DNA from: Streptomyces sp. NBC_01283
Lineage (GTDB): Bacteria > Actinomycetota > Actinomycetes > Streptomycetales > Streptomycetaceae
DNA length: 64,000 nucleotides
Assembly (NCBI RefSeq): GCF_041435335.1
Contig: NZ_CP108430.1
Span: 1,240,001 to 1,304,000, forward strand
Direction: 5' to 3'
The notes under the pieces are model-generated. The model was not told where the DNA came from. It saw nothing but the letters and a program-made list of their open reading frames with translations, and searched no databases. Numbering within the stretch: position 1 is the first letter of the stretch; every line of letters begins with the position of its first letter. This document shows positions 1 to 9,219 of the stretch, piece by piece. A program made the translations under genes and the position numbers.

Positions 1-677
1 CGGAGTCAGCGACGCCGTCTCGCCGAGGAGTGCCGACCCGGGCAGGCCGTGCTCGAACTCCGGCCTTACGAGGACGAGTTGCCCGATCGCGCGATGCCCT
101 GCCAGGACGGCGGGGCCGTCCCATCCGCCGGGTGCGCCGGGCCCGCAGGAGAGCTCCTGGTCGAGGAGGAGGCGGCCGGCCCGGCGCACGGTGAGGCGGC
201 TGCTGAGGCGTCCCGGGTCCTCGCCGGTCCTGCCGAGCACCTGCTCCTCCCGCAGCACCAGGCTCGCGCTCCCGGCGAGGTCGGCCCGCGTGGTCACCCG
301 CAGGTCGCTGTCGCGTACGGAGATCAACTGCTCCGGCAGCCACAACAGTTCCGCGTCCTCGCCGACCGTGAGCCGCACGTCGTAGCGCGCGGCCTCCTTC
401 GACTGTCCCGGCAAGGCGAGTGTGGCGGCGGCCGAGCCGATGTGCAGCCGGGCCCCGTCGTGGGCGGCGGCCTCGACCGTGAGGTGATCGCCCCCGAGGG
501 GGCCGCTCATGGCCCCGACGAGGGTGACCGTGGCGCCCCTCCCGGCCGACCGGGTGCGGCGCGGGGCCAGCTGCCCCTCTCCGTCGAGCACGGGCAGGGC
601 GGTGCCGCCCCGCCCGTCGCCCCGCGCGGAGATACGGGCGATGCCGCGCACCCCGGACGGCACGGCGGTGTCCACGC

Positions 678-681
<4 letters not shown>
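1..681 (-). CDS. ureD: Urease accessory protein UreD (UreH), C-terminus cut by window edge
   Basis: UreD is the scaffold that, with UreF and UreG, loads nickel into apo-urease in the cytoplasm. The ATG (679-681) overlaps the ureG stop as ATGA, so it is translationally coupled as the last gene of the operon. The visible 227 residues start [17 protein letters not shown] and include the family-like stretch [20 protein letters not shown] near residue 100. The C-terminal end lies beyond base 1. The call rests on sequence resemblance plus position directly after ureG. Confidence 0.9.
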
Positions 682-1361
<680 letters not shown>

Positions 1362-1485
1362 GGTGGTTACTCCAGAAGATTCAGTGGTTCAGTTGGGCAC
1401 GCGCCGCCCGGCGGGGCCGGCCGGTCCGCGGGCCGGGGGGAGCACCTGGCCTCGGAGGAGGCAGGTGGGGGGAGCGGGAGCTCTC

Positions 1486-2160
1486 CTACGACGCGAACAA
1501 CCGCACAGGCCATGCGGCATGTGCCTCCGCCCCGATCTCCATGAGCGGCGCGGAAGCCGCGGGCAGCGCGTCGATCCCGTCGGTGACCGCGCGGCGCGCC
1601 GCCTCCGTCGCCTCGGCCGCGACCAGGTCGAGCTCGGGGGCCAGCCGGGCCAGCACACCCGTCGCGTCGAAGGGGTCCAGGCTCAGCAGCCGCACGGTCG
1701 CCGTCGCGGGCCCGCTCACACATTCGTACGCGGAGCAGTACGCGGCGTCCTCCGGCCCGAGCCCCGCCGCGCGGGCGGCGAGTCCGAGCACCACCGGCTG
1801 ATGCGCGCCCTTGGGCAGCGCCGCCGCGAGCCGGTCGAGGGCGGGATCGGGCCAGGTGGCCCTGGCGGCCCGCATCATCTGCCGCCCGAGCCGCCGTCCG
1901 GCCACCCGCAGCGCGGCCGATGGCGTGCGTGCGTCGGCGGCCTCGTCCAGTTCCAGCGGATCGAGGCCGAGCGCGGCGGCGGCCGCCAGCGAGGCGGACA
2001 CGAGCCCCGTGGTGTGCAGCCGCCCGCGGCAGAACTCCCCCAGGCTCGCGGCACCGGTGATCCGGCCCGCCTTGACGGCCTCCTCGGCCCCGCCGGAGTG
2101 CGCGTGCCCTCCGGCAGGGAAGCGGCCGTCGGCGAGGACGAGCAGCGCTCCTCTAGACAT
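1486..2160 (-). CDS. ureF: Urease accessory protein UreF
   Basis: UreF is a helical protein that works with UreD and gates UreG GTPase activity during urease maturation. The 224 residues begin MSRGALLVLADGRFPAGGHAHSGG, where the FPxGGxxHSxG pattern is the family's N-terminal hallmark, and contain HQPVVLGLAARAAGL near 120. The start lies 15 bases after the ureC stop. No ureE is present in the operon, which is usual for Streptomyces. Confidence 0.95.
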   Translation of the reverse strand: MSRGALLVLADGRFPAGGHAHSGGAEEAVKAGRITGAASLGEFCRGRLHTTGLVSASLAAAAALGLDPLELDEAADARTPSAALRVAGRRLGRQMMRAARATWPDPALDRLAAALPKGAHQPVVLGLAARAAGLGPEDAAYCSAYECVSGPATATVRLLSLDPFDATGVLARLAPELDLVAAEATEAARRAVTDGIDALPAASAPLMEIGAEAHAAWPVRLFAS

Positions 2161-2175
2161 GACGTACGACCGCCA

Positions 2176-3897
2176 TCAGAAGAGGAAATACCGCTGCGCG
2201 AGCGGCAGTTCGGCGGCTGGCGACGGCTCGACGAGCTCACCGTCGATGGTGACGGCGAAGCTGTCGGGAGCGACCTCCACCCTCGGCAGGGCGTCGTTCT
2301 CACGCATGTCGGCCTTCGTGCGCCCGCGCGTGGAGCGGATCGCGGTGAACTCCTTGGCGAGACCGAGCCGCTCCGGCAGCCCGTCGTCCAGCGCCGACTG
2401 CGTCACGAAGTTGTACGAGTTGAGCCCGGGCGCCTTGCCGTGCGCACCGAACATGGGGCGCGGCAGGACGGGCTGCGGCGTGGGGATGGAGGCGTTGGCG
2501 TCGCCCATCTGCGCGTACGCGATCTGTCCGCCCTTGATGACCAGCTGGGGCTTGACGCCGAAGAACTTCGGGTCCCACAGCACCAGGTCGGCGAGCTTGC
2601 CGCTCTCGACCGAGCCGATCACGTGGTCGACGCCCTGCGCGACCGCCGCGTTGATCGTGTACTTGGCGACATAGCGACGCGCGCGCCGGTTGTCCGCCCG
2701 GGTGTCCCCCGGCAGGAAGCCGCGCCGCCGCTTCATCACGTGCGCGGTCTGCCAGGTGCGCATGATGACCTCGCCGATGCGCCCCATGGCCTGCGAGTCC
2801 GACGACATGATCGAGATGGCGCCGAGGTCGTGCAGGATGTCCTCCGCCCCGATGGTGGTGGGCCGGATCCGCGACTCGGCGAAGGCGAGGTCCTCGGGGA
2901 CCGCCGGGTTGAGGTGGTGACAGACCATCAGCATGTCGAGGTGCTCCTCGACGGTGTTGACGGTGTGCGGCCGGGTCGGGTTGGTGGAGCTGGGCAGCAT
3001 GTTCGGCAGCGACACCGCCGTGATCATGTCCGGGGCGTGCCCGCCGCCCGCGCCCTCGACGTGGAAGGCGTGCAGGGTACGGCCCGCGACGGCGGCGAAC
3101 GTGGCGTCGATGAAGCCCGCCTCGTTGAGGGTGTCGGTGTGGACGGCGAGCTGGGCGCCGGTGTCCTCGCAGACGTTCAGGCACGCGTCGATGGTGGCGG
3201 GTGTCGCGCCCCAGTCCTCGTGGATCTTGAAGCTGACGGCCCCGGCCCGCAGTTGGGCGTGCATGGACTCGCTGGAGACCGTGTTGCCCTTGCCGAGGAA
3301 GCCGATGTTGACGGGGCTCGACTCCATCGCCGCGAACATCCGGGCCAGGTGCCAGGAGCCGGGCGTGATCGTGGTCGCCTTGCTGCCTTCGGCCGGTCCG
3401 GTGCCGCCGCCGATGAGGGTGGTGACCCCGGAGGCGAGCGCCTCGTCGACGATGGTCGGCGAGATGAAGTGGATGTGGGTGTCGATGCCGCCGGCGGTGA
3501 GGATCTTGCCGTTGCCCGCGATGACCTCGGTCTCCGGGCCGATCACGAGATCGGGGTGCACGCCGTCCGTGGTGTCCGGGTTGCCGGACTTGCCGATGCC
3601 GGTGATGCGGCCGTCGCGGATGCCGATGTCGGCCTTGACGATGCCCCAGTGATCGATGACCACGGCGCCGGTGATGACGGTGTCGGGGGCGCCTTCGGCG
3701 CGCGTCGTGCGCGACTGCCCCATCGATTCACGGATGACCTTGCCGCCGCCGAAGACGGACTCGTCGCCGGAGCGTCCGGGGCCGCCGGAGCGGTCCTCCT
3801 CGATCTCGACGAGGAGGTCGGTGTCGGCAAGCCGTATCCGGTCGCCCGTGGTGGGCCCGAACAGGTCGGCGTACGCGGCGCGGGAGAGCTCAGGCAT
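2176..3897 (-). CDS. ureC: Urease alpha subunit UreC (catalytic)
   Basis: Catalytic subunit that hydrolyses urea to ammonia and carbamate at a dinickel centre. The start is [20 protein letters not shown], giving 573 residues, the usual length. Nickel-site motifs are visible: [12 protein letters not shown] (HxH pair), SFKIHEDWG with the lysine that is carbamylated, and MVCHHLN with the flap cysteine and histidine. Its ATG overlaps the ureB stop by 8 bases. An upstream in-frame start at 4044 would add an implausible proline-rich leader read from inside ureB and was not used. Confidence 0.98.
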   Translation of the reverse strand: MPELSRAAYADLFGPTTGDRIRLADTDLLVEIEEDRSGGPGRSGDESVFGGGKVIRESMGQSRTTRAEGAPDTVITGAVVIDHWGIVKADIGIRDGRITGIGKSGNPDTTDGVHPDLVIGPETEVIAGNGKILTAGGIDTHIHFISPTIVDEALASGVTTLIGGGTGPAEGSKATTITPGSWHLARMFAAMESSPVNIGFLGKGNTVSSESMHAQLRAGAVSFKIHEDWGATPATIDACLNVCEDTGAQLAVHTDTLNEAGFIDATFAAVAGRTLHAFHVEGAGGGHAPDMITAVSLPNMLPSSTNPTRPHTVNTVEEHLDMLMVCHHLNPAVPEDLAFAESRIRPTTIGAEDILHDLGAISIMSSDSQAMGRIGEVIMRTWQTAHVMKRRRGFLPGDTRADNRRARRYVAKYTINAAVAQGVDHVIGSVESGKLADLVLWDPKFFGVKPQLVIKGGQIAYAQMGDANASIPTPQPVLPRPMFGAHGKAPGLNSYNFVTQSALDDGLPERLGLAKEFTAIRSTRGRTKADMRENDALPRVEVAPDSFAVTIDGELVEPSPAAELPLAQRYFLF

Positions 3898-4219
3898 CGA
3901 GGGGACCTCCGGTCTCGCCGCGCAGACCGGGCACGATCCGCAGACCGGCCAGGGGGACGAGTTCGACGTCGACGGGAATTCCGGGCTCGAAGCGCACGGC
4001 GGTGCCGGCGGCGATGTTGAGCCGCTTGCCGCGCGCGGCGGCACGGTCGAAGTCGAGACCGGGGTTGGCCTCGGCGAAGTGGTAGTGGGAGCCGACCTGG
4101 ACGGGGCGGTCGGCGGCGTTGAGGACGGTGAGGGCGGTGACCTCGCGGCCTACGTTGTAGGCCACGGGCTCGTCGGCGAAGAGGATCTCGCCCGGGATGA
4201 CGGGATGCGCGGAACTCAT
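3890..4219 (-). CDS. ureB: Urease beta subunit UreB
   Basis: Structural beta subunit of the urease trimer of heterotrimers. The 109 residues contain the family signature [20 protein letters not shown] near 41-60 and [15 protein letters not shown] near 66-80. It starts 13 bases after the ureA stop and overlaps ureC by 8 bases, consistent with coordinated translation of the three structural subunits. In actinobacteria the gamma and beta subunits are usually separate, as here, rather than fused. Confidence 0.97.
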   Translation of the reverse strand: MSSAHPVIPGEILFADEPVAYNVGREVTALTVLNAADRPVQVGSHYHFAEANPGLDFDRAAARGKRLNIAAGTAVRFEPGIPVDVELVPLAGLRIVPGLRGETGGPLDA

Positions 4220-4232
4220 CTGGCGGCCCCCG

Positions 4233-4535
4233 TCAGACGATCGGGTCGTGGACGGTGACGAGCTTGGTGCCGTCCGGGAAGGTGGCCTCTACCTGGACGT
4301 CGTGGATCATCTCGGGGATGCCGCTCATGACGTCGTCACGGGTGAGCACCTTGCGTCCCGACGACATGAGTTCGGAGACGGTACGGCCGTCCCTGGCGCC
4401 TTCGAGAATGTGGGACGTGATGAGCGCGATCGCCTCGGGGTGGTTGAGCAGCAGCCCCCGCGCCCTTCGCTTCTCGGCCACGTCCGCGGCCACATGGATG
4501 AGCAGTCTCTCCTGCTCGTGCGGGGTCAGTTGCAC
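4233..4535 (-). CDS. ureA: Urease gamma subunit UreA
   Basis: First gene of the urease operon, 100 residues, the normal size. A GTG start at 4533-4535 is chosen because the protein then begins (M)[13 protein letters not shown], the family's standard N-terminus, and a GAGGTGG ribosome-binding sequence sits 6 bases upstream. A longer reading to 4643 would add 36 residues with no family similarity. Motifs seen: [10 protein letters not shown] near 33 and [11 protein letters not shown] near 66. Confidence 0.96.
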   Translation of the reverse strand: MQLTPHEQERLLIHVAADVAEKRRARGLLLNHPEAIALITSHILEGARDGRTVSELMSSGRKVLTRDDVMSGIPEMIHDVQVEATFPDGTKLVTVHDPIV

Positions 4536-4735
4536 GCGTCCCACCTCACAGTCCTTCGCTCCGGACCGTGCGGGGTCCGGTTGCCGCGGCCACCGCGACG
4601 GATATAGATGTAACACACAAACAGCGCGCTTGATCTTGCGCACCCCGGTTACGAAAACCCCTGGTGGCGTGGGCTCGCAGGCTAGTTGGGAGGAGTTTCA
4701 ACGAGGTTAACCAGCGCTTGACCACTCCATGACCA

Positions 4736-5356
4736 TCAGCTGGGCCGACCCATACTCATCAGACCGCGCAGACCGTCCTGCAGCGCCTCGACCGGAACCT
4801 CGTCGAACAGTGCGAGCTGCGCGACGAATCCCTGGGCCGCGCCGATCATCACCCGCGCGACATGGTCGGCCGGGATGTCGTCCCGCATCATGCCCGCCGC
4901 CCGATACCCCTCGACGATCTTCACCCAGGCCACCCGCACCTTGGCGTACCCCTGGCGCATCACGGCCGCGAGCTCTTCGTTGCGCAGGGTCTCCGCCCAC
5001 ACCTGGACGATCAGACGCGGAAGGTACGAGGACTCCCCCTCGTGGACGCCGGTCTTACGGCCGAGCACCTGGGTCAGCGCCCGGCCGACGAGCACGTCCG
5101 GCGGAGGCGGCGGGGTCTCCTCGGCCGCCGCCTCGAAGGTCGCCTGGATCCATTCGAGGACCTCGCCGACGATCGCCCCGATCAGCTCCTCCTTGCCGCT
5201 GAAGTAGCGGTAGACCGCCCCGGCCGAGAGTCCGACCTCCTTGAGTACGTCCTGCATCGACGTGGCGTGGAAGCCGTTGCGGGCGAAACAGAGGGCGGCG
5301 CCGTCGAGGATCTGGCGGCGGCGTGCGTCTAGGTGCTCCTGGGATACGCGGGCCAT
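4736..5356 (-). CDS. TetR/AcrR family transcriptional regulator
   Basis: 206-residue one-component repressor. The N-terminal helix-turn-helix is visible at about 12-58 (ILDGAALCFARNGFHATSMQ, then VGLSAGAVYRYFSGKEEL), followed by an all-helical ligand-binding region. It is divergent from the membrane protein at 5510 with 153 bases between, where two near-identical operator-like sequences lie. The natural inference is that it represses both itself and the membrane protein. The ligand cannot be read from sequence. Confidence 0.9.
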   Translation of the reverse strand: MARVSQEHLDARRRQILDGAALCFARNGFHATSMQDVLKEVGLSAGAVYRYFSGKEELIGAIVGEVLEWIQATFEAAAEETPPPPPDVLVGRALTQVLGRKTGVHEGESSYLPRLIVQVWAETLRNEELAAVMRQGYAKVRVAWVKIVEGYRAAGMMRDDIPADHVARVMIGAAQGFVAQLALFDEVPVEALQDGLRGLMSMGRPS

Positions 5357-5366
5357 GCCGCCAAAC

Positions 5367-5445
5367 TAAAACGAACATTCCTTCTTGACAAGCGCCACGA
5401 CCGGCAGGACAGTGTGGGCATCACGTAAAACGAACGATCCTTCTC
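5367..5445. promoter_or_regulatory. Paired TetR operator-like repeats and promoter of the membrane gene
   Basis: Two copies of a 20-base sequence, TAAAACGAAC-NN-TCCTTCTN, lie at 5367-5386 and 5426-5445 and differ at three positions. The second holds an imperfect palindrome, GAACGATCCTTC (10 of 12 symmetric). A TTGACA hexamer (5385-5390) overlaps the first copy and could be the -35 box for the gene at 5510. The arrangement is what a repressor overlapping its own promoter would need; binding is inferred. Confidence 0.55.
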
Positions 5446-5509
5446 TTTAAGGCAACGCTTCGACCAAGAGCGCACGTCGCAAGCAAGAGCGCACGAAGGA
5501 GCTCCGCAC

Positions 5510-6520
5510 ATGTCCACGCCCGTCGCCACTCCTCCCCCGCAGGGCCGCCGCATGGTGGCGGTGGCCGTCCTGGTCTCCGCCCTCGTGGCCCTCGCCCTGT
5601 GGGCCTTCGCCTGGCCCGCCGCCAGAACCGCCCCGCGCGACCTGCCCCTCGGCGTCGCGGGACCCGCCGCGGCGACGGCTCCCCTGAAGGCGCAGTTGGA
5701 GCACCGTGAGGGCGCGTTCGAGATTCACGGGTACGCCGATGAGGCTGCGGCCCGCGACGCGATCGAGGACCGGGCCGTGTACGGAGCGGTCGTCGTCACG
5801 CCGAAGGGAATGAAGCTGCTGACCGCGACGGCGGCGAGCCCGGTGGTCGCCCAGCTCCTGGAGCAAGCGGTGGCCGGTCAGGCCCCGGCGGGGACCGAGG
5901 TGCCGACCACCGATGTGGTGGCCGCACCCGCGGCCGACCCACGGGGCTCCGCATTCGCCGCGAGCATGCTGCCGCTGGTGATCGCGGGGGTAGCGGCCGG
6001 TGCGGTCGTGACGATGCTCGGCCTGCGCGGTGTCCGCGCGGTGGCCTCCCTCACGCTCGCCGCCGCGATGGCCGGCGTGGTGGCCGTCGCCGTGGCCCAC
6101 AGCTGGCTGGGCATCCTGTCGGGCAACTGGTGGGCGGAAGCAGGGGTGTTGGGGCTCTCGACGCTCACGGTGGGCGCCGCCGTTGCCGGGTGTGCCGCAC
6201 TCCTCGGCCCGGCGGGCATAGGGGTGGGCGCACTGACGATGGTGCTGCTCGGCAACCCGTTCTCCGGTGTGACGTCCGCGCCGCGGCTGCTGCCCGAACC
6301 GGTCGGATTCCTCGGCCAGTTGCTGCCGCCGGGCGCCGGAGGCACCCTGCTGCGCTCGGTCTCCTTCTTCGACGGCGCGCGCATCACGGGCCCGCTCGTC
6401 ACCCTCGCCGTCTGGGCCCTGCTCGGACTGACGGCGGTACTGCTCGGGGTGCTCCGCCGGCCCGCCGCCGCGGCGCGCGACGAGGCTCCGGCGGCGAGGG
6501 AAGCGGTGCCGGTCGCCTGA
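5510..6520 (+). CDS. Multi-pass membrane protein, ABC-2/YhgE-like architecture
   Basis: 336 residues with one N-terminal membrane helix (about 16-36), an extracytoplasmic domain of roughly 110 residues, then about five further hydrophobic segments from residue 145 to the end. This one-plus-five layout with a large first loop resembles ABC-2 type permeases and the YhgE/Pip group. No ATPase lies beside it. AAGGAG precedes the ATG. Being divergent from a TetR gene, it is probably an inducible exporter component, but the substrate is unknown. Confidence 0.65.
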   Translation: MSTPVATPPPQGRRMVAVAVLVSALVALALWAFAWPAARTAPRDLPLGVAGPAAATAPLKAQLEHREGAFEIHGYADEAAARDAIEDRAVYGAVVVTPKGMKLLTATAASPVVAQLLEQAVAGQAPAGTEVPTTDVVAAPAADPRGSAFAASMLPLVIAGVAAGAVVTMLGLRGVRAVASLTLAAAMAGVVAVAVAHSWLGILSGNWWAEAGVLGLSTLTVGAAVAGCAALLGPAGIGVGALTMVLLGNPFSGVTSAPRLLPEPVGFLGQLLPPGAGGTLLRSVSFFDGARITGPLVTLAVWALLGLTAVLLGVLRRPAAAARDEAPAAREAVPVA

Positions 6521-6557
6521 CCCCGTGACACCTGCCCTCCCCCGGCACACGAAGACA

Positions 6558-6595
6558 GCCGTACGCCCCCGCTGTAGCGGACGGGGGCGTACGGC
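6558..6595 (+). terminator. Strong hairpin terminator
   Basis: A perfect 14-bp stem (6558-6571 with 6582-6595) closes a 10-base loop, between the membrane gene and the convergent antitoxin gene. It lacks a T-tract, as usual in Streptomyces, and could serve both strands. Confidence 0.75.
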
Positions 6596-6631
6596 CTCCC
6601 TGCGTCCAAATGACGCCCAAATGCCGTACGG

Positions 6632-6919
6632 CTACTTCGTGTTGGGTCCGCGGTGCTCGGCGGCGATGCCGAACCGCTGCCGCTCACCGGCGCCGGACGA
6701 CGAGGACGACGCGGAGCCGAGCGATGAGACGGAACTGACCACCTGCTCGTCGTCCGCCACCCCCGACGCCTCGAGGCGTTCCAGGTCTGCGGCGGAGACG
6801 AGGGCCACGAGTGGCTTGCCATGACGGGTGACGACCACCCGCTCACCGCCGTACACGACGCGGTTGATCAGGTCGGCGAGCTCTGCTCGGGCTTGCGTCA
6901 CCGGAATCTCGTAGGCCAT
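6632..6919 (-). CDS. Phd/YefM-type antitoxin, apparently solitary
   Basis: 95 residues. The first 55 match the Phd/YefM fold: MAYEIPVTQARAELADLINR, then VVVTRHGKPLVALVSAADLE. These antitoxins bind DNA and neutralise a RelE/Doc-type toxin. The rest is a serine-rich tail (SSVSSLGSASSSSSGAGE) of unclear role. No toxin gene lies on either side: upstream is a winged-helix regulator and downstream a terminator. It may be an orphan antitoxin or act as a plain regulator. Confidence 0.85.
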   Translation of the reverse strand: MAYEIPVTQARAELADLINRVVYGGERVVVTRHGKPLVALVSAADLERLEASGVADDEQVVSSVSSLGSASSSSSGAGERQRFGIAAEHRGPNTK

Positions 6920-6983
6920 GCTCCCCAGCTTAACCGTCGTCCGCTACGGCCATCCGGTCCGTGCGGAACAGATGCGCCGCAGG

Positions 6984-7346
6984 TCAGAGGGGTCGGTCAG
7001 CGGATTCGCGCGCCGAATCCAACGGCCGGGCATCCTCACCCCGGCCGTCGTCGTGCTGGGCGAGGAGCGTGAGGAGTTCCGCCACGGCGAGCCCCGATTC
7101 GGCGGGGTGACGCAGGATGGTCCCCGATTCGATGCGATACGTGTTGGAGCGGCCTTGACGCGTGTGGGAGAGGTATCCGCCCTCCTCCAGGTCGGAAACG
7201 ATCTTCTGTACGGCACGCTCGGTGAGTCGGCAGCGAGCGGCGATGTCCCGGATGCGAGTGGCCGGGTCGTGGGCGATCGCGGCCAGCACGCGGGCGTGAT
7301 TGGTGAGGAATGTCCAACCGCTGTGTGATTCAGGTACTGCAGCCAT
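6984..7346 (-). CDS. Winged-helix (MarR/ArsR-like) transcriptional regulator
   Basis: About 120 residues with a winged-helix core: HARVLAAIAHDPATRIRDIA, then RLTERAVQKIVSDLEEGGYL and the wing HTRQGRSNTYRI. This resembles small actinobacterial helix-turn-helix regulators with no ligand-binding domain. The ATG at 7346 is preferred because the protein then starts MAAVPESHSGWTFLTNHAR; a GTG at 7373 would add nine residues and lacks a clear ribosome site. It is divergent from the ANTAR gene at 7480 across about 130 bases. Confidence 0.8.
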   Translation of the reverse strand: MAAVPESHSGWTFLTNHARVLAAIAHDPATRIRDIAARCRLTERAVQKIVSDLEEGGYLSHTRQGRSNTYRIESGTILRHPAESGLAVAELLTLLAQHDDGRGEDARPLDSARESADRPL

Positions 7347-7479
7347 CCCCCCAAGATAGGGCCATTGATTCACGCATTCAAAAGGACGAACTATATTTCC
7401 GGTATCTCTTGACGGGTGTGCCTCCTCGGGTCGACGCTGGGTGAGGTGATGACACCCGGACGCCTACGGAGTGGCCGCC

Positions 7480-7926
7480 ATGACAGAACGTGTGCTTCTC
7501 ACGCGGCTCGCGGAGGTCCGCGAAGCCACCCGCGCCACCCCCTCCCGCGCGCCGGACGGGCCGGATCGGCCGCTGCCGCCGATCACACCGGTCCTCACCG
7601 GTGACCTGGTGACCGTGCCGGACGCCGACGTCGAGCAGGACCCCCGCGTCGAACTCGGCCAGCTGCGGCGGGCCATGGAGACGCGCCCCGTCATCGACAT
7701 GGCGCGCGGCGTCCTGATGGCGTCCTTCGGCCTGAGCGCCGACGACGCGTGGAGCGTGCTGGTCTCGCTCTCCCAGAACACGAACACCAAGCTGCACCTC
7801 GTGGCGGACGAGGTGGTCGGCGCCGTCACGGGAGGCAAGATCCCGAAGCCGTTCCGCCGGCAACTGGCCGCGACGATCGACGGGCTCCGAACATCACCGA
7901 CAGCGGCCCGCACCGGCGAGGAATGA
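7480..7926 (+). CDS. ANTAR-domain RNA-binding regulator
   Basis: 148 residues. The C-terminal part (about 60-115) has ANTAR features: a run of three helices beginning QLRRAMETRPVIDMARGVLM and the conserved ASFGLSADDAWSVL. ANTAR proteins bind paired hairpins in nascent RNA and block termination. Most carry a GAF or receiver domain; here the N-terminal 55 residues are proline-rich and show none. The ATG at 7480 has GGAG eight bases upstream, favoured over the in-frame GTG at 7471. Confidence 0.85.
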   Translation: MTERVLLTRLAEVREATRATPSRAPDGPDRPLPPITPVLTGDLVTVPDADVEQDPRVELGQLRRAMETRPVIDMARGVLMASFGLSADDAWSVLVSLSQNTNTKLHLVADEVVGAVTGGKIPKPFRRQLAATIDGLRTSPTAARTGEE

Positions 7927-8136
7927 GCGCGGTGCGAGCACCCGGCCCCTGGTGCCGGACCGGGCTGCGGCGAACTCCACCCCCGAGGGGAGGCGTTGAT
8001 GGACTGGATGACGGGAGCACTCTGCGCGAGGAGCCGGCCGCGAAACGAATCTGCCTGCGCTGCCCCGGAGGGTGCGGTACTGCGCCACCGGGTGGCGGCG
8101 CCGGCACCCGGCTCGCCCCCGGCAGCGCCGCCCGCG

Positions 8137-9162
8137 TCAGTGCTGCAGCGCCGCGATCCGCAGCGGAACCGGCTGGACCGCGGGCGCCGCGGCCTCCCTT
8201 CCGCTGACCTCAGCCCACCACTCCCCGCCGTCCTCCATGTGGCGCAGGAGTACACCCTCACGGATGGCCCAAGGGCACAGGGTGACCGTCTTGACGTCCG
8301 TCAGCTTCATCGCCGTATGCCCCACGATCGCCCCGGCCAGGCTCTGCGCGGCCCGCGGCGCCGAGACCCCCGGCAGCGTGGCCCGCTCGGACGCCGGCAG
8401 CGCGGCGAGCCGGTCACGGCAGCGGCGCAGGTCGGCCCGGCTCAACTGCCTTTCCATGAAGGGTCCATGGCGGCCCGGGGCGGCGCCCCCGAGCCGCGCC
8501 AGTTGCTGGAACGTCCGGGAGGTCGCCACGGCGGTGCGGGGCCCCTCCCAGCGGATCCGCGCGGCGACGTCACGCAACTGGTGACGCACCTTGCGCCGCA
8601 GCGCCTTCACGCTCTGCTCGGTCGGCAGGTCCTCACCGTCGAAGAACTCCCGGGTGAGACGGCGCGCGCCGAGGGGCAGCGATGCCACGTAGTCCGGGAG
8701 CCGCCCGCGCCCGAAGGCCACCTCCAGAGAGCCGCCGCCGATGTCGAACATGGCCAGCGGCCCGGCCCGCCAGCCCATCCACTGACGGGCGCCCAGGAAG
8801 GTGAGTTCGGCCTCCACCTCTCCGGGCAGCGTGCACAGCCGTACGCCGGTCTCCTCGCCGATCGTCCGCAGCACGTCCACCCGGTTGGGCGCACTGCGCA
8901 CCACCGTCGTGGCGAAGGCGAGCGGCTCCGCCGCGCCCCATCTTCGGGCGGTCCCGGCAGCCGCGGCGACCGCCGTGGCGAGCTGCCCCACCGATTCCTC
9001 GGGAATCACCCCGCACGGCCCGACCTCCTCGGAGAGCCTCACCTTCCACTTGGCGGTGTGGACCGGCAACGGCACACCGTCCTCAGCGTCCACGACGACC
9101 AGCCGGACCGCATTCGAACCCACATCCATCACACTCATCCGCATGTCACTCTGAGTACCCAT
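8137..9162 (-). CDS. Ppx/GppA family phosphatase
   Basis: 341 residues of the ASKHA fold. Seen: the N-terminal phosphate loop MDVGSNAVRLVVVD near 12-25, the second loop MFDIGGGSLEVAFG near 145, and the conserved SLPLGARRLT. The family hydrolyses polyphosphate or the pentaphosphate group of pppGpp. At this length it lacks the C-terminal HD-type domain of E. coli Ppx, as in other actinobacterial homologues. The exact start is uncertain: methionines at residues 7 and 9 are alternatives. It is divergent from the decarboxylase at 9220. Confidence 0.88.
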   Translation of the reverse strand: MGTQSDMRMSVMDVGSNAVRLVVVDAEDGVPLPVHTAKWKVRLSEEVGPCGVIPEESVGQLATAVAAAAGTARRWGAAEPLAFATTVVRSAPNRVDVLRTIGEETGVRLCTLPGEVEAELTFLGARQWMGWRAGPLAMFDIGGGSLEVAFGRGRLPDYVASLPLGARRLTREFFDGEDLPTEQSVKALRRKVRHQLRDVAARIRWEGPRTAVATSRTFQQLARLGGAAPGRHGPFMERQLSRADLRRCRDRLAALPASERATLPGVSAPRAAQSLAGAIVGHTAMKLTDVKTVTLCPWAIREGVLLRHMEDGGEWWAEVSGREAAAPAVQPVPLRIAALQH

Positions 9163-9219
9163 CAGGCCAGAGATCAGTCACGCTGATTGACCTTCGCGGG
9201 GCCAGGGAACTCGTGATCC

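Noticed and set aside
4536..4643. N-terminal extension of ureA from an upstream start
   Set aside because: The added 36 residues have no family similarity, whereas the GTG at 4535 has a good ribosome-binding site and the standard N-terminus.
7927..8136. Possible small gene between the ANTAR and Ppx genes
   Set aside because: Open frames here lack ribosome sites and domain patterns; the gap is treated as a convergent 3' region.
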